A DNA stretch of 64,000 nt, taken from assembly GCA_002700095.1 (NCBI GenBank), contig PACL01000064.1, positions 49,990 to 113,989 on the forward strand. Direction: 5' to 3'. The position numbers were made by a program, and so were the translations under genes. The notes below the pieces were generated by a model, which had not been told where the DNA came from, made no database searches, and saw only the letters and a list, made by a program, of their open reading frames with translations. How positions within the stretch are numbered: position 1 is the stretch's first letter; the number at the start of each line of letters is the position of its first letter. This DNA comes from Fulvimarina sp. (lineage in GTDB: Bacteria; Pseudomonadota; Alphaproteobacteria; Rhizobiales; Rhizobiaceae). Of this stretch, positions 35,878 through 47,028 are shown piece after piece.

Positions 35878-36657
35878 TCAGATGCGCCGTTCGACCATCA
35901 TCTTCTTGATCTCGGCGATCGCCTTTGCCGGATTGAGCCCCTTTGGGCAGGCCTGGGTGCAGTTCATGATCGTGTGGCAGCGATAGAGCTTGAAGGGATC
36001 CTCCAGCGCATCGAGCCTGTCACCCGTCGCCTCGTCGCGGGAATCGATCAGCCAGCGATAGGCCTGCAGGAGGACGGCCGGGCCGAGATAACGCTCGCCG
36101 TTCCACCAGTAGGACGGGCAGGACGTCTGGCAGCAGAAGCACAGGATGCATTCGTAAAGGCCGTCGAGCTTTTCCCGGTCCGCATGGCTCTGGCGCCATT
36201 CCTTCTCGGGCTGCGGCGTCTCGGTCTTCAGCCACGGCTCGATCGAGCGCAGCTGCGCATAGGGCAGCGTCAGGTCGGGGATCAGATCCTTGATCACCGG
36301 CATGTGCGGCAAGGGATAGATGGCGATGTCGCCGTCGATCTCGTCCATGCCCTTGGTACAGGCGAGGGTGTTCGACCCGTCGATGTTCATGGCGCAGGAG
36401 CCGCAGATCCCCTCGCGGCAGGATCGCCGCAGCGCCAGCGTGGAATCGACCTTGTTCTTGATCCACAGAAGCGCGTCGAGCACCATCGGACCGCAATCGG
36501 CCGTGTCGTCATAGAAGGTGTCGATGCGCGGATTCTTGCCGTCGTCGGGCGACCAGCGATAGATCCGGAACTCGCGAACCTCCTTGGCGCCCGCCGGCTT
36601 GTCCCAGACCTTGCCTTCGGTGAGTCTCGAGTTTTTCGGAAGCGCGAGTTCGACCAT
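35878..36657 (-). CDS. sdhB: Succinate dehydrogenase iron-sulfur subunit
   Basis: A 259-residue subunit of respiratory complex II carrying electrons from SdhA to ubiquinone. The 2Fe-2S ligands are in [15 protein letters not shown] with TLAC; the 4Fe-4S and 3Fe-4S ligands are in [16 protein letters not shown] and [27 protein letters not shown] is the usual start in this order, so ATG 36657 is used. The sdhC, sdhD and sdhA genes are not next to it; the upstream neighbour on this strand is an unrelated phosphatase-like gene. Confidence 0.97.
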   Translation of the reverse strand: MVELALPKNSRLTEGKVWDKPAGAKEVREFRIYRWSPDDGKNPRIDTFYDDTADCGPMVLDALLWIKNKVDSTLALRRSCREGICGSCAMNIDGSNTLACTKGMDEIDGDIAIYPLPHMPVIKDLIPDLTLPYAQLRSIEPWLKTETPQPEKEWRQSHADREKLDGLYECILCFCCQTSCPSYWWNGERYLGPAVLLQAYRWLIDSRDEATGDRLDALEDPFKLYRCHTIMNCTQACPKGLNPAKAIAEIKKMMVERRI

Positions 36658-36849
36658 CGTCTTTCCATCCGGTGCCTGATTGGAATCGTTCGCACCATAG
36701 TGTTTGCGGTGCAAAACGGAAGAGCCGTTCTGGACCGGCATCGGCTTCTAATCGGTTGAAGGACGCCGGAAAAATCGTCGCATGGCGCCGCTGGCGGTCG
36801 AAAGCCGGATCATCCCCCGCCGGTCGCCCGAAAAGCGTCGACCTCAGAC

Positions 36850-37971
36850 CTACCCTTGCCGCTCCCCGATCGCCTTGCGGACCGATTCGACATCGTCCGC
36901 ATCGATCAACCCCATCGCGTGGGCGCTCGTCGCCGCCTCCATCAGCGTCTCGGCATTGGTCACGGGGATGCCCATCTTCCGCAGGGCCACCAGCCCGTCG
37001 GCCGCATGGTCGGTCAGGATCCCGCCCGTGACGTCGCGGATGTGGACGGCGAGCACCCGCCCCTCGTGGCGCCGCGCGGCCTCGGCATAGATCGCCGCGT
37101 CGCGCTGGCCGGAATCGCCGATCAGCACGAAGGAGAGCTCGGGATGGGCGTCCATGATCCGCTCGATCATCCGAAGCTTGTGGCCGTCGTGACCGCCGGT
37201 CAGCCACTTGTCCCTGTCGAGGCCGAAATCCTTCAGGAACATCGGCCCATGCGGGATCTTGCGGAGCGCCAGGAAACTTTCGAACAGGTCGTAGAGGTTC
37301 CACGGGCTCGAGGAGACGTAGAAGATCGGGTTGGTCTCGGGGCCCTCCGCGCCCTTGGTCAGGGCCCGGTAGAGATGCGAGACGCCGGGAAAGGCCGTGC
37401 GGCTACGCGCGGAATTGGCGACGACGGTACGCCAGTGCTTCAGGAAATTGGTCGCACCCGTCTCGACGATGGTGTCGTCGATGTCGGAGATGACGCCGAA
37501 GCGAGCTGCCGGGCCAAGCGTGCGGACCTTCACCTCCGCCCCGAGCGGCTTGACCGCGTGGAACGGCGCCGACAGGAGTTCGAGTTCGACGCAGAACCAC
37601 GGCGCGGTCTCCTGCCCCGGCCGCAACGGCAGGACGGCATCGAAATAGCCCTCGCCGTCGCTGACGAGTTCGCCGGACTGCCCCAGCGCCCGCCATGCGA
37701 TGCGCGCGCCCTTGATCTCGTCGGTCTCGTAGCGCTTGAGGGTCAGCCAGACGTTCCGCAGCGTCGAATCGCTGTGGGGCGCCGTCATTACCCCCTCGTC
37801 CTCCAGCACCCGGCCGCGGATCCAGACCCCCTCCGGCGTCGCCATGCCCCGATACGGCACGAGAAGCGGCGTGCCGATCAGGCCGGTCCGCCGCTTGAAA
37901 GCCCAGCGGGCGCGGTCGAAGCCGCCCTCGGCCTTGTGCAGCAGCGGGCGAAGCCATGACGTAACGGTCAT
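36850..37971 (-). CDS. App1-family (DUF2183) phosphatase-like protein
   Basis: A 373-residue protein with a C-terminal HAD-like App1 domain. The nucleophile motif is SDIDDTIVETG (DxDxT form), with YVSSSPWNLYDLFESFL and VLIGDSGQRDAAIYAEA as later motifs. In yeast App1 is a phosphatidate phosphatase; the bacterial substrate is not known. The N-terminal 150 residues form a beta-rich region. It lies 192 bases upstream of sdhB in the same direction. Confidence 0.85.
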   Translation of the reverse strand: MTVTSWLRPLLHKAEGGFDRARWAFKRRTGLIGTPLLVPYRGMATPEGVWIRGRVLEDEGVMTAPHSDSTLRNVWLTLKRYETDEIKGARIAWRALGQSGELVSDGEGYFDAVLPLRPGQETAPWFCVELELLSAPFHAVKPLGAEVKVRTLGPAARFGVISDIDDTIVETGATNFLKHWRTVVANSARSRTAFPGVSHLYRALTKGAEGPETNPIFYVSSSPWNLYDLFESFLALRKIPHGPMFLKDFGLDRDKWLTGGHDGHKLRMIERIMDAHPELSFVLIGDSGQRDAAIYAEAARRHEGRVLAVHIRDVTGGILTDHAADGLVALRKMGIPVTNAETLMEAATSAHAMGLIDADDVESVRKAIGERQG

Positions 37972-38122
37972 CGGATGAACGGCCTTTCGTCACGAGCGCC
38001 GATCGCCGAGACGCGGTCTTGCGCAAGGCCGCGTGCAGCCGGGCCCGAATGAATCGAGGCCGGACGCTGGAATGCGGGGAGGCCGGCGAGAGCGGCCGGA
38101 AGATCGATCACGGCGGAGCCTT

Positions 38123-39259
38123 TCACGCTTGCAGATGGGCCAGGAGCGGCCGGATGGCACGGGCGGGCGCGATATGCTCGCGCGCATAGGCGCAGACCCG
38201 CCGGCGGGCGGGCTCGCCGGTGACCTCGTCGTCGCCGAGAAGCCGCAGAAGCCTGTCCGGCGCCTCGGTCTCGGGATGGAACAGGGCGCCGAGGCGATGC
38301 TGGGCGATCACCTGGACCATATCCTCGAAGGGCGGCGAGATCGTCGGGACGCCGGCGGCGAGGCTGGTGATCCGACGTGCCGGAAGGGCGAACTGCCGCT
38401 CCCGCGAAAAGCCGGCGAGGTTGAGCGAGACGCGCGCCCGCTGCAGCGTCGCGACATAGTCCTGGAAGGGCAGGCCCTGATGGCTCGTCACGCCGGCAAG
38501 ATCCTTCACCTGCGCCAGGATGCGCGCAGCGGGATGGGGCTCGCTCTCGTTGGCGGCATGCGGCCTGGCGCTGAGAAGGTCGATCTGCCAACCGTCGCGA
38601 AGCACGGCCTCGCAGCAGGCGACCAGCCAGTCGCCGAGGATGGTCCAGGGCTGCAGGTGCCCGCCGATGAAGATCCGCCGCTCCCGGGCCGGCTCGGCCG
38701 CAGTCACCGGATGGATCATCGGCATGTTGACGATCGGTACGTTCCGCCCGTCGCTGCGCGAGGCCGCGATCCAGCCCGCGGCATAGCCGAACTTCTTCGC
38801 CCCCATCACCGTCACGACGTCGGCCTTGGCGAGCGCCCGGCGCTTGTGCTCCACATGCCTCTCCCGCTCGCCGGCCCAGGTGTCGCGGCCGACGAGCCGG
38901 TTGTCGTTCTCGAGGATCTTCGGCGCGAAGAGATCGTAGACGAAGCGCGTGCCGGCCGGCCTCTCCACCTGATGCATGTAGTTGTAGTTGGTGAAGATCG
39001 CGACATCCGCCCGCTCCGAGCGGCAGAACCCGGCGATGTCGTTGTAGTTCAGCCGGACCGTGCCGTCCCGCAGCGGGTATTGGAAGGCCGGATCGCGTTC
39101 GAGACGCGCCAGCAAGTGATCGGGAAGCGCCGCGACCACACGCAGGCCGTGGGCCTCGAGACCCTCCCGGATCGCCGCCATCCGGATGCCCGCCGCTCCC
39201 GCCGGGTGGCCGGGCACCGGCAGAAGGTCGTTGCAGATCAGGACGACGGTGCCGGTCAT
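38123..39259 (-). CDS. Glycosyltransferase-like protein (GT4 type, tentative)
   Basis: A 378-residue cytoplasmic protein with two Rossmann-like halves. The first begins VVLICNDLLPVPGHPAGAAG, a usual GT-B start; the second contains RRIFIGGHLQPWTILGDWL and the region FALPARRITSLAAGVPTISPP. This resembles the nucleotide-sugar-binding half of GT4 glycosyltransferases, but the classical E-x7-E motif is not clear. Donor and acceptor unknown. ATG 39259 is used over an earlier start because the fold begins right after it. It lies upstream of the App1-like gene in the same direction. Confidence 0.6.
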   Translation of the reverse strand: MTGTVVLICNDLLPVPGHPAGAAGIRMAAIREGLEAHGLRVVAALPDHLLARLERDPAFQYPLRDGTVRLNYNDIAGFCRSERADVAIFTNYNYMHQVERPAGTRFVYDLFAPKILENDNRLVGRDTWAGERERHVEHKRRALAKADVVTVMGAKKFGYAAGWIAASRSDGRNVPIVNMPMIHPVTAAEPARERRIFIGGHLQPWTILGDWLVACCEAVLRDGWQIDLLSARPHAANESEPHPAARILAQVKDLAGVTSHQGLPFQDYVATLQRARVSLNLAGFSRERQFALPARRITSLAAGVPTISPPFEDMVQVIAQHRLGALFHPETEAPDRLLRLLGDDEVTGEPARRRVCAYAREHIAPARAIRPLLAHLQA

Positions 39260-39391
39260 CGCTGTCCGCCGGCCGCCGCCGACCGGCACCGGCCGCCCCC
39301 GCGCCCGGCAAAACCCGGATGCGGCCGGACGGCACCGCGAACCGGCAAGGCCGCGTGAACGGTCGCCGGGGGCGTCACGCCGGGCGCGCCC

Positions 39392-40087
39392 CTAGCCGCC
39401 GGATTTCGGCGCGACGTCCGCATCGGGCTTCACGTAGGTTCCCGACTTGCAGGCGTTGGAGGTGGCGTCGAGGAAGGCGAAGATCGTCCTTTGGTCCTCG
39501 ATCGTGACGGTGCCCCGCCGCAGCAGCTGGTCGGCGGTCGGCGGCGCGACGACGCTGGCGATCAGATAGTCGCGCTGGGGCGAGGAGAGCTGTTCCATCG
39601 CCTGGCCGGCCAGGCAGCTGCAAGCGGCCGGGGTCATGTCGCGGATCTGGATGCCGCAGAGATCGGTGATGATCGCGGTCTGGTTCTCGGGGGTCAGATG
39701 CGGCATCTGGAACTTGTCGCCGACGGCATTGCGCGGCTGCCCGTCGGTCGCGGCCGCGCCGCTTTGCCCGGTCGCCGGCGCGTCGTTCTGGCCGCTCCCC
39801 TCGGCGGGCGTGTCTGCCGGCGCGGCGCCCAGCGGTGCGCCGCTCTCAGTCGCATCGCTCGCCTCGCCGCCGGCGGCGGCCGGCTTTTGCGGCGTCTCCG
39901 TCTCGGCCGGCGACATCGGCTTCGGGGCGGCGTCCGGCGGCAGCACGGGATCCTGCTGGTTCGTCTCCCCGCTGGGCGCGCCGCCCGTCGCGGACCCGCC
40001 CGACATGTCGCCCGACTGCGCCACGGCAGCCCCCATCCAGAGCCCCAGCGCCGTCGCCAAAATCGCTGTCCGCATAACGGTTTGCAT
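39392..40087 (-). CDS. Exported protein with C...CxC...C domain, second copy
   Basis: A 231-residue protein. The signal peptide ends at MGAAVAQSG (about 24), then a linker of about 110 residues rich in Ala, Gly, Pro and Glu, then a C-terminal domain with ITDLCGIQ, AACSCLAG and a last Cys in SNACKSG. The Cys order and spacing (11 residues before CSC, 54 after) closely match the protein at 17488-18033 (13 and 57). GGGAGG lies 7 bases before ATG 40087. No partner gene is evident here. Function unknown; periplasmic metal binding or disulfide chemistry is possible. Confidence 0.78.
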   Translation of the reverse strand: MQTVMRTAILATALGLWMGAAVAQSGDMSGGSATGGAPSGETNQQDPVLPPDAAPKPMSPAETETPQKPAAAGGEASDATESGAPLGAAPADTPAEGSGQNDAPATGQSGAAATDGQPRNAVGDKFQMPHLTPENQTAIITDLCGIQIRDMTPAACSCLAGQAMEQLSSPQRDYLIASVVAPPTADQLLRRGTVTIEDQRTIFAFLDATSNACKSGTYVKPDADVAPKSGG

Positions 40088-40265
40088 TCAAGAACCTCCC
40101 ATCGGCCTGGCAAGGACGCACCTCGCCGAAACGTGCCCGAGGGCGATCATCTAGGGCATTTCGACGAGCTTGGCGAACGGCGCCCGAACGGGTCCTGTCA
40201 TCGCAGGATGACGGGGAGCCTTGCGGTCAGCCGGCCCGTCCCCGCGATACTGTGGCGGTGGGCTG

Positions 40266-41138
40266 TCAGGCCGGCCGCTGCGCCAGGAAGAGATGCCCCG
40301 GCGCCGGCTGGCCCTCCTGCATGCGCACGGTGATCGGCTCGGCGGAGAGGATCTTGAGGCCGGCCCGCTCGAGCTCGCGCCGCACATAGGCTTCGCCATG
40401 ATGGAACCGGTGATCGCGGCCGACGGCGAAATCGCGCGCCGGGCCGCTCGTCCCATTGGTAGCACCATTCGAAGCACCATGGTCGGTCGCCGCATCGCCG
40501 CCCGCCAGCGCCTCGGTCGAGGCGGCGAACACGCCCGCCGGGGCAAGCCTTGCGGCCACGCCCGCAAACAGCGGCGACAGGTCGCCGAGATAAGGGAGGA
40601 CGTCGGCGGCGACGATGAGGTCGAACGGCTCGGCCTCGTCGAAGTCTTCCAGGAAACCCAGCGCCTCGCCGATGTAGAGATGGTCGTAGGATCCAGAATC
40701 GAAGGCGATTTCGACCATCTTCTCCGACAGGTCGACCCCCAGCATCTCGTCCGCCCGACCGTCGAGAACCGTGCCGACGAGGCCGGTGCCGCAGCCGAGA
40801 TCGAGCGTCCGGTCGAAGTGATGGAGGCCGAGCTGAGTCAGCCCCTCTGCGATCAGCTCCGGCACGCCATAGCCGAGCTGGCGCACGAGGATGTCCTCGA
40901 ACATCTCCGCCTGCTGATCGAACAGGGTGGCCACATAGGCCTCGCCCGCCGATGCCGGCGTCTCGCCGAGCCCCAGCGCCGCCAGCCGCAGGCGGGCGCC
41001 GACATGGTCGTCGGGATCGATGTCGAGACAGGCGCGATAGGCGGCGGCGGCCGCCTCGGGCCGTCCCGCCTTCTCCTCGGCCAGCGCCTTGCTGTAGACG
41101 GCGTCGAGCGCGTCCTCGTCGAATGGGCGGGCGGTCAT
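40266..41138 (-). CDS. TPR-containing SAM-dependent methyltransferase
   Basis: A 290-residue cytoplasmic protein. The N-terminus has a TPR-like helical repeat (DAVYSKALAEEKAGRPEAAA then ACLDIDPDD). The methyltransferase fold follows with TLDLGCGTGLVG as the SAM-binding loop, LGVDLSEKMVEIA and DLIVAADVLPYLGDL. A low-complexity loop rich in Asn, Gly and Thr lies near residue 220. Similar TPR-methyltransferases are common in alphaproteobacteria; substrate unknown. It starts 14 bases after the pcp stop and is likely co-transcribed with it. Confidence 0.85.
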   Translation of the reverse strand: MTARPFDEDALDAVYSKALAEEKAGRPEAAAAAYRACLDIDPDDHVGARLRLAALGLGETPASAGEAYVATLFDQQAEMFEDILVRQLGYGVPELIAEGLTQLGLHHFDRTLDLGCGTGLVGTVLDGRADEMLGVDLSEKMVEIAFDSGSYDHLYIGEALGFLEDFDEAEPFDLIVAADVLPYLGDLSPLFAGVAARLAPAGVFAASTEALAGGDAATDHGASNGATNGTSGPARDFAVGRDHRFHHGEAYVRRELERAGLKILSAEPITVRMQEGQPAPGHLFLAQRPA

Positions 41139-41152
41139 GTCGGATACGTCCT

Positions 41153-41797
41153 TCAGGCTGTCGTCTCGGCCTGTCTGCCGGCCGCGGCCTCCATTTGCAA
41201 GAGCGCCAGCGCGGCGGCCTCGACCCGCGCCATGGGCAGGCTCATGAAGACTTCCGGCAGCGGCGGATGGGCGAGAAGCTCGGCCACGTGCTCGTCGGTG
41301 GCCGGCAGGTGGAAGAAGCCGAAGCGCTCGACCCCGAGCCCTCCGGCGGCAATAGCAAGGCGGTAGAGCGTGTCGTTGCAGAGATAGGACCCGGCATTGC
41401 TCGACCATTCGAAATCGACGCCGGCGCCCCGCAGCGCCGCGGCGACGCTCGCCCAGTCCAGCCGGCAGGGCAGGAGCTGCGGCCCCTCCCCGATCGAGGG
41501 TCCCGCTGCAAACGCCCCGAGAGCGTCGGCACGGCCGAGTTCGCGGTGGTTGCGGGCTTGCAGCTCGACCCGGAAGCGCTCGGCGCGCAGATGGGCGCCG
41601 AACATCAGCACCATCTTCGGCCGCTGCGTCTCGATCACCGCCTTCAGCTGTGGCCAGGTCTCGTCCCAGGAGACGGGGAGCACCACTCCGCCAGCGCCCA
41701 GCGATGCCAGTCGCGGGCGTAGGGCGTCGACGAGATCTTGCGAGGGGTTCCGGGCGACGCCCGGGAAGGCGGCGAAGCCAACGACGAGAACCGACAT
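41153..41797 (-). CDS. pcp: Pyroglutamyl-peptidase I family protein (peptidase C15)
   Basis: A 214-residue cytoplasmic Cys peptidase that removes N-terminal pyroglutamate. The start MSVLVVGFAAFPGVARNPS matches the family. The catalytic Glu is in HLRAERFRVELQARN, the nucleophile in SSNAGSYLCNDTLY and the His in GFFHLP. All three are present. It is the first gene of a minus-strand pair with the methyltransferase, divergent from cspA. Confidence 0.88.
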   Translation of the reverse strand: MSVLVVGFAAFPGVARNPSQDLVDALRPRLASLGAGGVVLPVSWDETWPQLKAVIETQRPKMVLMFGAHLRAERFRVELQARNHRELGRADALGAFAAGPSIGEGPQLLPCRLDWASVAAALRGAGVDFEWSSNAGSYLCNDTLYRLAIAAGGLGVERFGFFHLPATDEHVAELLAHPPLPEVFMSLPMARVEAAALALLQMEAAAGRQAETTA

Positions 41798-42089
41798 AGT
41801 CTAACGAATTCCGCTGCTTGCTGAAGAAGGAGAAACCGGCACGGAAGCTGTCCCGCAATGAAACGTGAAACTGGTCAGAAATCTTTCACTTGCAATGACC
41901 CTGGGAAATTAGCATTCTTCCCCGCGTTCGGGCAAATTCGCGAACACGGGTAATGGACGAATTGCGTATCGGGAGCGCATCTCCCGGGTGGGCCGCAGGC
42001 TCACGATGTGTCGGTTCCTAATCCTAATCAAGACTTGCCTGCCGCCGCCCCCAGGGGCGCCCATACATGCCAGGATGAGGACTCCGATA

Positions 42090-42302
42090 ATGGCACAGAC
42101 CGGCACGGTCAAATTCTTCAACACCGAAAAGGGCTTCGGTTTCATCAAGCCGGACAATGGCGGGGCGGACATCTTCGTCCACATCTCTGCCGTTCAGGCA
42201 TCGGGCCTTCCCGGCCTCGAGGAGAACCAGAAGGTTTCCTTCGACACCGAGCCCGACAAGCGCGGCAAGGGCCCGAAGGCCGTTAACCTGCAGTCGGCCT
42301 GA
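42090..42302 (+). CDS. cspA: CspA-family cold-shock protein
   Basis: A 70-residue OB-fold RNA-binding protein. [18 protein letters not shown] and [10 protein letters not shown] are the RNP1 and RNP2 motifs. It begins at ATG 42090, giving the standard length. The 290-base gap to pcp leaves room for a long 5' leader of the sort that gives cold-induced control of csp messages; a structure cannot be judged by eye. Confidence 0.95.
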   Translation: MAQTGTVKFFNTEKGFGFIKPDNGGADIFVHISAVQASGLPGLEENQKVSFDTEPDKRGKGPKAVNLQSA

Positions 42303-42617
42303 TCCCGCCCGGCCATCCCGCCGTCTCACGCCATTGCCTGTCGCGGGCCGAGAGCATCGCATGCTCGCCCGCGGCAACGTTCGTAGCGGTGCTCGTTGCC
42401 GTTGCGTGACCGAGCCGAAGACCGCGGCGGCCCCGACGACATCCTCGAAGACGCTTCGCAGCGCCAGTGATCGTTGAGCAGGTGACCGCGGCGCCGCTGA
42501 TCGCCTGACGCGCCCCCGAGGCGACGGTGCGGCGAGATCGATGCCGCAAGACCGCCATCGTCAGGCCAGCCCCGCAAGCCTGGCGCCGCCGTCGGATCGG
42601 CGCCGCAAGATCGCGTT
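42303..42617. other. Intergenic region between convergent cspA and ccrM
   Basis: 315 bases between two convergent stops. No ORF with a ribosome binding site or clear hairpin plus T-run is visible. Confidence 0.5.
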
Positions 42618-43940
<1,323 letters not shown>

Positions 43941-44015
43941 CTACCGCACGCCCGGGACGCCCCGCGCGCCGGCCCCGAAGCCGTTTCATGTCATCCACGA
44001 GGACACAGCCGAGAC

Positions 44016-44696
44016 ATGCCACAGCCACAGCTCCTGATCTTCGACTGCGACGGCGTCCTCATCGATTCCGAGGTGATTGCGGCGAGGGTTCAGTGCGAGA
44101 TGCTGCGTGAGGAGGGCATCGAACTCGACGCGGCCGACCTTGCGGCGCGGTTTGCCGGCCTCACCTGGCCGGCGATCGTCGAGCGCCTGTCGGAGGAGAC
44201 CGGCCAGCGCTTCAGCCAGGCCTTCATGAAGCGCGTCGACGACGAGATCGACCGCCGGCTCGGCACCGAGGCCGAGGAGATCGCCGGCGCCCACGAGATG
44301 CTCGACCGTCTGGTCCTGCCGCGCTGCATCTGCTCGAACTCCAGCGCCGCCCGGCTCGAGCTCGAGCTCGAGCATGTTGGCCTGTGGGACAGGTTCCGCC
44401 CCTATGTGTTCAGCGCCGCCGACTTCGGCAGGCCCAAGCCTGCCCCGGACGTCTTCCTGCATGCGCTGAAGATCTTCGAAGTCACGGGCGACCAGGCCGT
44501 CGTCATCGAGGATTCTGTGCATGGCGTCGCGGCCGCGCGGGCCGCCGGCTGCCGGGTCGTCGGCTTCACCGGCGCCGGCCACAGCTATGCCGGTCACGCC
44601 GATGCCCTGACCGAGGCTGGCGCCGAGACAGTGATCAGCCGCCTCGCTGACTATCCGGCCGTGATCGAAGTCTTCGCCGACTGGCAGGAGACGTAA
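44016..44696 (+). CDS. HAD-family hydrolase (beta-phosphoglucomutase-like)
   Basis: A 226-residue HAD hydrolase. The nucleophile motif is LLIFDCDGVLIDSE, motif II is CSNSSAARL, and motifs III/IV are FGRPKPAPDVFLHAL and VVIEDSVHGVAAARAAGCRV. The alpha-helical cap of subclass I is present (about 18-85). It could act on a sugar phosphate or phosphoglycolate. GAGGA lies about 12 bases before the ATG. Divergent from ccrM and transcribed alone. Confidence 0.85.
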   Translation: MPQPQLLIFDCDGVLIDSEVIAARVQCEMLREEGIELDAADLAARFAGLTWPAIVERLSEETGQRFSQAFMKRVDDEIDRRLGTEAEEIAGAHEMLDRLVLPRCICSNSSAARLELELEHVGLWDRFRPYVFSAADFGRPKPAPDVFLHALKIFEVTGDQAVVIEDSVHGVAAARAAGCRVVGFTGAGHSYAGHADALTEAGAETVISRLADYPAVIEVFADWQET

Positions 44697-44983
44697 GAAC
44701 CCGGCTTCGATCGACGGGACCGCGCCGGGTCGCTTGGTAAATTCAGCTTATTTACTGAATATTCCCGCTTCACGACTGCATCACTCAAGTATTGATGGTT
44801 TTTGTAAAGCGATCTTATTGATTTTTATTGGCCTGCGCGATGCAGCGAAAATTCTTCCTTAACAGGTTGCTGGCAAGATGGAGGCGTAGAGAGCTTCCAT
44901 GCCTACCGTTCCAAGACCGAAGACCCATCGGCAAACCAAGACATGGACTCGAGGATCCGACTCAACCTCTTTGAGAGCGCACC
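44697..44983. promoter_or_regulatory. AT-rich leader/promoter region of the chemoreceptor gene
   Basis: The AT-richest stretch of the window (44736-44870). It contains an ATTCAG-N8-CTGAAT inverted repeat at 44741-44760 and a GG-N10-GC match resembling a sigma-54 promoter, TTGGCCTGCGCGATGCA, at 44828-44844, about 140 bases before the receptor start. Both are weak by eye. Confidence 0.3.
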
Positions 44984-46788
44984 ATGTCTAACCTTTTTCG
45001 ACGCAGCCAGATGGTCAAGCACAAGATCGCGGCACTCGACGCACTTCGTGCCAACGTGATGATGGCCGACGCCAAGCTGAACATCACCTATCTCAATCCG
45101 GAGCTCGATCGCCTGCTGCGCGAGGCGGAGCCGGAGCTGAAGCAGGAACTGTCCCGCTTTAACGTCGATACGCTGATCGGCAGCAACATCGACATCTTCC
45201 ATAAGAATCCCAGCCACCAGCGCAACATGCTGGCGACGCTGCAGCGCCCGCACAGCGCCTCGATCAAGGTCGGCAGCCGGGTGTTCGACCTCCTCGTCAC
45301 GCCTCTGCGCGAGGGCAACACGACCGTCGGCTTCGTCGTCGAATGGGCCGACGCCAAGGAGCGCCTGCTCAACCTCGACTATTCCGGCCAGATGCAGGCG
45401 GTGGGGCGCTCCCAGGCGGTCATCGAGTTTAAGACCGACGGCACGATCATGACCGCCAACGAGAACTTTCTGACGACGATGGGCTACCAGCTGGCCGAAA
45501 TCGCCGGCAAGAACCACTCGATGTTCGTCGAAACCAGCTATCGCGACAGCGCCGAATACCGGGAATTCTGGGAGGCTCTTCGAAACGGCAAGTATCAGGC
45601 CGCGGAGTTCCGCCGCGTCGGCAAGGGCGGCAAGGAGGTCTTCATCCAGGGCTCCTACAACCCGATCTTCGATGCCAACGGTAAAGTGACCAAGGTCGTC
45701 AAATACGCCACCGACGTCACCGCCCGCGTCAAGGCCGTGGCCGAGGTCGGCGCCGCCCTCTCCGATCTGGCCGACGGCAAGCTCGGCCGCCGGATCGAGA
45801 AGCCGCTGACGCCGGAGCTCGACCAGCTGCGGGTCGACTACAACAGGCGCTCGAAGGGCTGGAAGCCGCCATGGGCCAGGTCAAGGGTGCGACCTCGACC
45901 ATCGGCGAAGGAATGAGCGAGATCGCCACTGCCGCCAACGATCTGTCCCAGCGCACCGAGCAGCAGGCGGCCAGCCTCGAGGAAACGGTCGCCGCTTTGT
46001 CGGAGATCACCCGCGGCATCAACGGCACCGCTGCCGACGCCGTCAAGGCCAACCAGGCGACGGCGACGGCCCTTCGCGATGCCGAGAACGGCGGCACCGT
46101 CGTCTCCAAGGCGATCGAGGCGATGAGCAAGATCGAGGCGTCGTCTCAGCAGATCTCCCAGATCATCGGCGTCATCGACGAGATCGCCTTCCAGACCAAT
46201 CTCCTCGCTTTGAACGCCGGCGTCGAAGCCGCCCGCGCCGGCGAGGCCGGCAAGGGCTTCGCGGTGGTCGCTCAGGAAGTGCGGGCGCTCGCCCAGCGCT
46301 CGGCGGAAGCCGCCAAGGAGATCAAGGCGCTGATCTCGACCTCGTCGGAACAGGTGGAGAGCGGCGTGGAACTCGCCCGAGCCTCCGGCAAGTCGCTCGA
46401 GGAGATCGTCGGCCGCGTCCAGGAGGTCAGTCACCTGGTCTCGGCGATCGCCCGCAGTGCCGACCAGCAGGCCTCGACGCTGCGCGAAGTCTCGGGTGCC
46501 GCCGACCAGATGGACAAGGTCACCCAGCAGAACGCCGCGATGGTCGAGGAGACCACAGCCGCCGCCAAGAACCTCAGCGTCGAGACCGAACAGCTGTCGA
46601 CCCTGATGCAGCGCTTCACCACCGCCTCGGACGCCAAGGCCGGCGCCGGTCGCAGGCCGCAGGCCAGGGCCGCCCAGCCGGCCCAGCCGGAGGCACGCCA
46701 GCGCTCGGCCAGCCAGCCGCGCCATCAGAGCGCCGGCAACACCGCGCTGAAGTCCGCACCCCGCGAGGAAAGCTGGGCGGAGTTCTGA
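44984..46788 (+). pseudogene. PAS-PAS methyl-accepting chemotaxis protein, split by a frameshift
   Basis: The gene codes in one frame from 44984 to about 45847 and in another from about 45847 to 46788. The first part has two PAS domains: the second ends with GKNHSMFVETSYRDSAEYRE and VFIQGSYNPIF. It is followed by a HAMP-like linker ([20 protein letters not shown]). The second part is the MCP signalling domain with [20 protein letters not shown] (tip hairpin) and the C-terminal tail PREESWAEF. There is no membrane segment, so it is a cytoplasmic receptor. Adding one base in AACAGGCGCTC (about 45842-45848) restores [14 protein letters not shown] across the join. It may be a real mutation or a sequencing error. 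A terminator follows. Confidence 0.88.
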
Positions 46789-46837
46789 TCGCTCCATCGG
46801 AGGCGGCGATCCCGCCGCCCGATCTTGACTGACGCCG

Positions 46838-46883
46838 ATTACCCGGAACCCGCAGGGGCGTGGTTCCGGGTGATCGCGTTTTT
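46838..46883 (+). terminator. Rho-independent terminator of the chemoreceptor gene
   Basis: Arms 46838-46850 and 46862-46874 pair over 13 positions (core CCCGGAACC with GGTTCCGGG, one G-T wobble), with an 11-base loop and TTTTT at 46879-46883. It lies 50 bases after the receptor stop. Confidence 0.85.
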
Positions 46884-47028
46884 GCGGCCATGCCGGTCAT
46901 CAAGGCGCGATACGGTGGCGCACCGCCAGGCTGCCCAGAGGGATCTGGCCATGTGGACGCCAGTCGGATGAGCGCCGGCCGGATGAGTGCCGAGCCGGCC
47001 GCCTCTCGCGGCGGGTGGCGGCTCGAGC

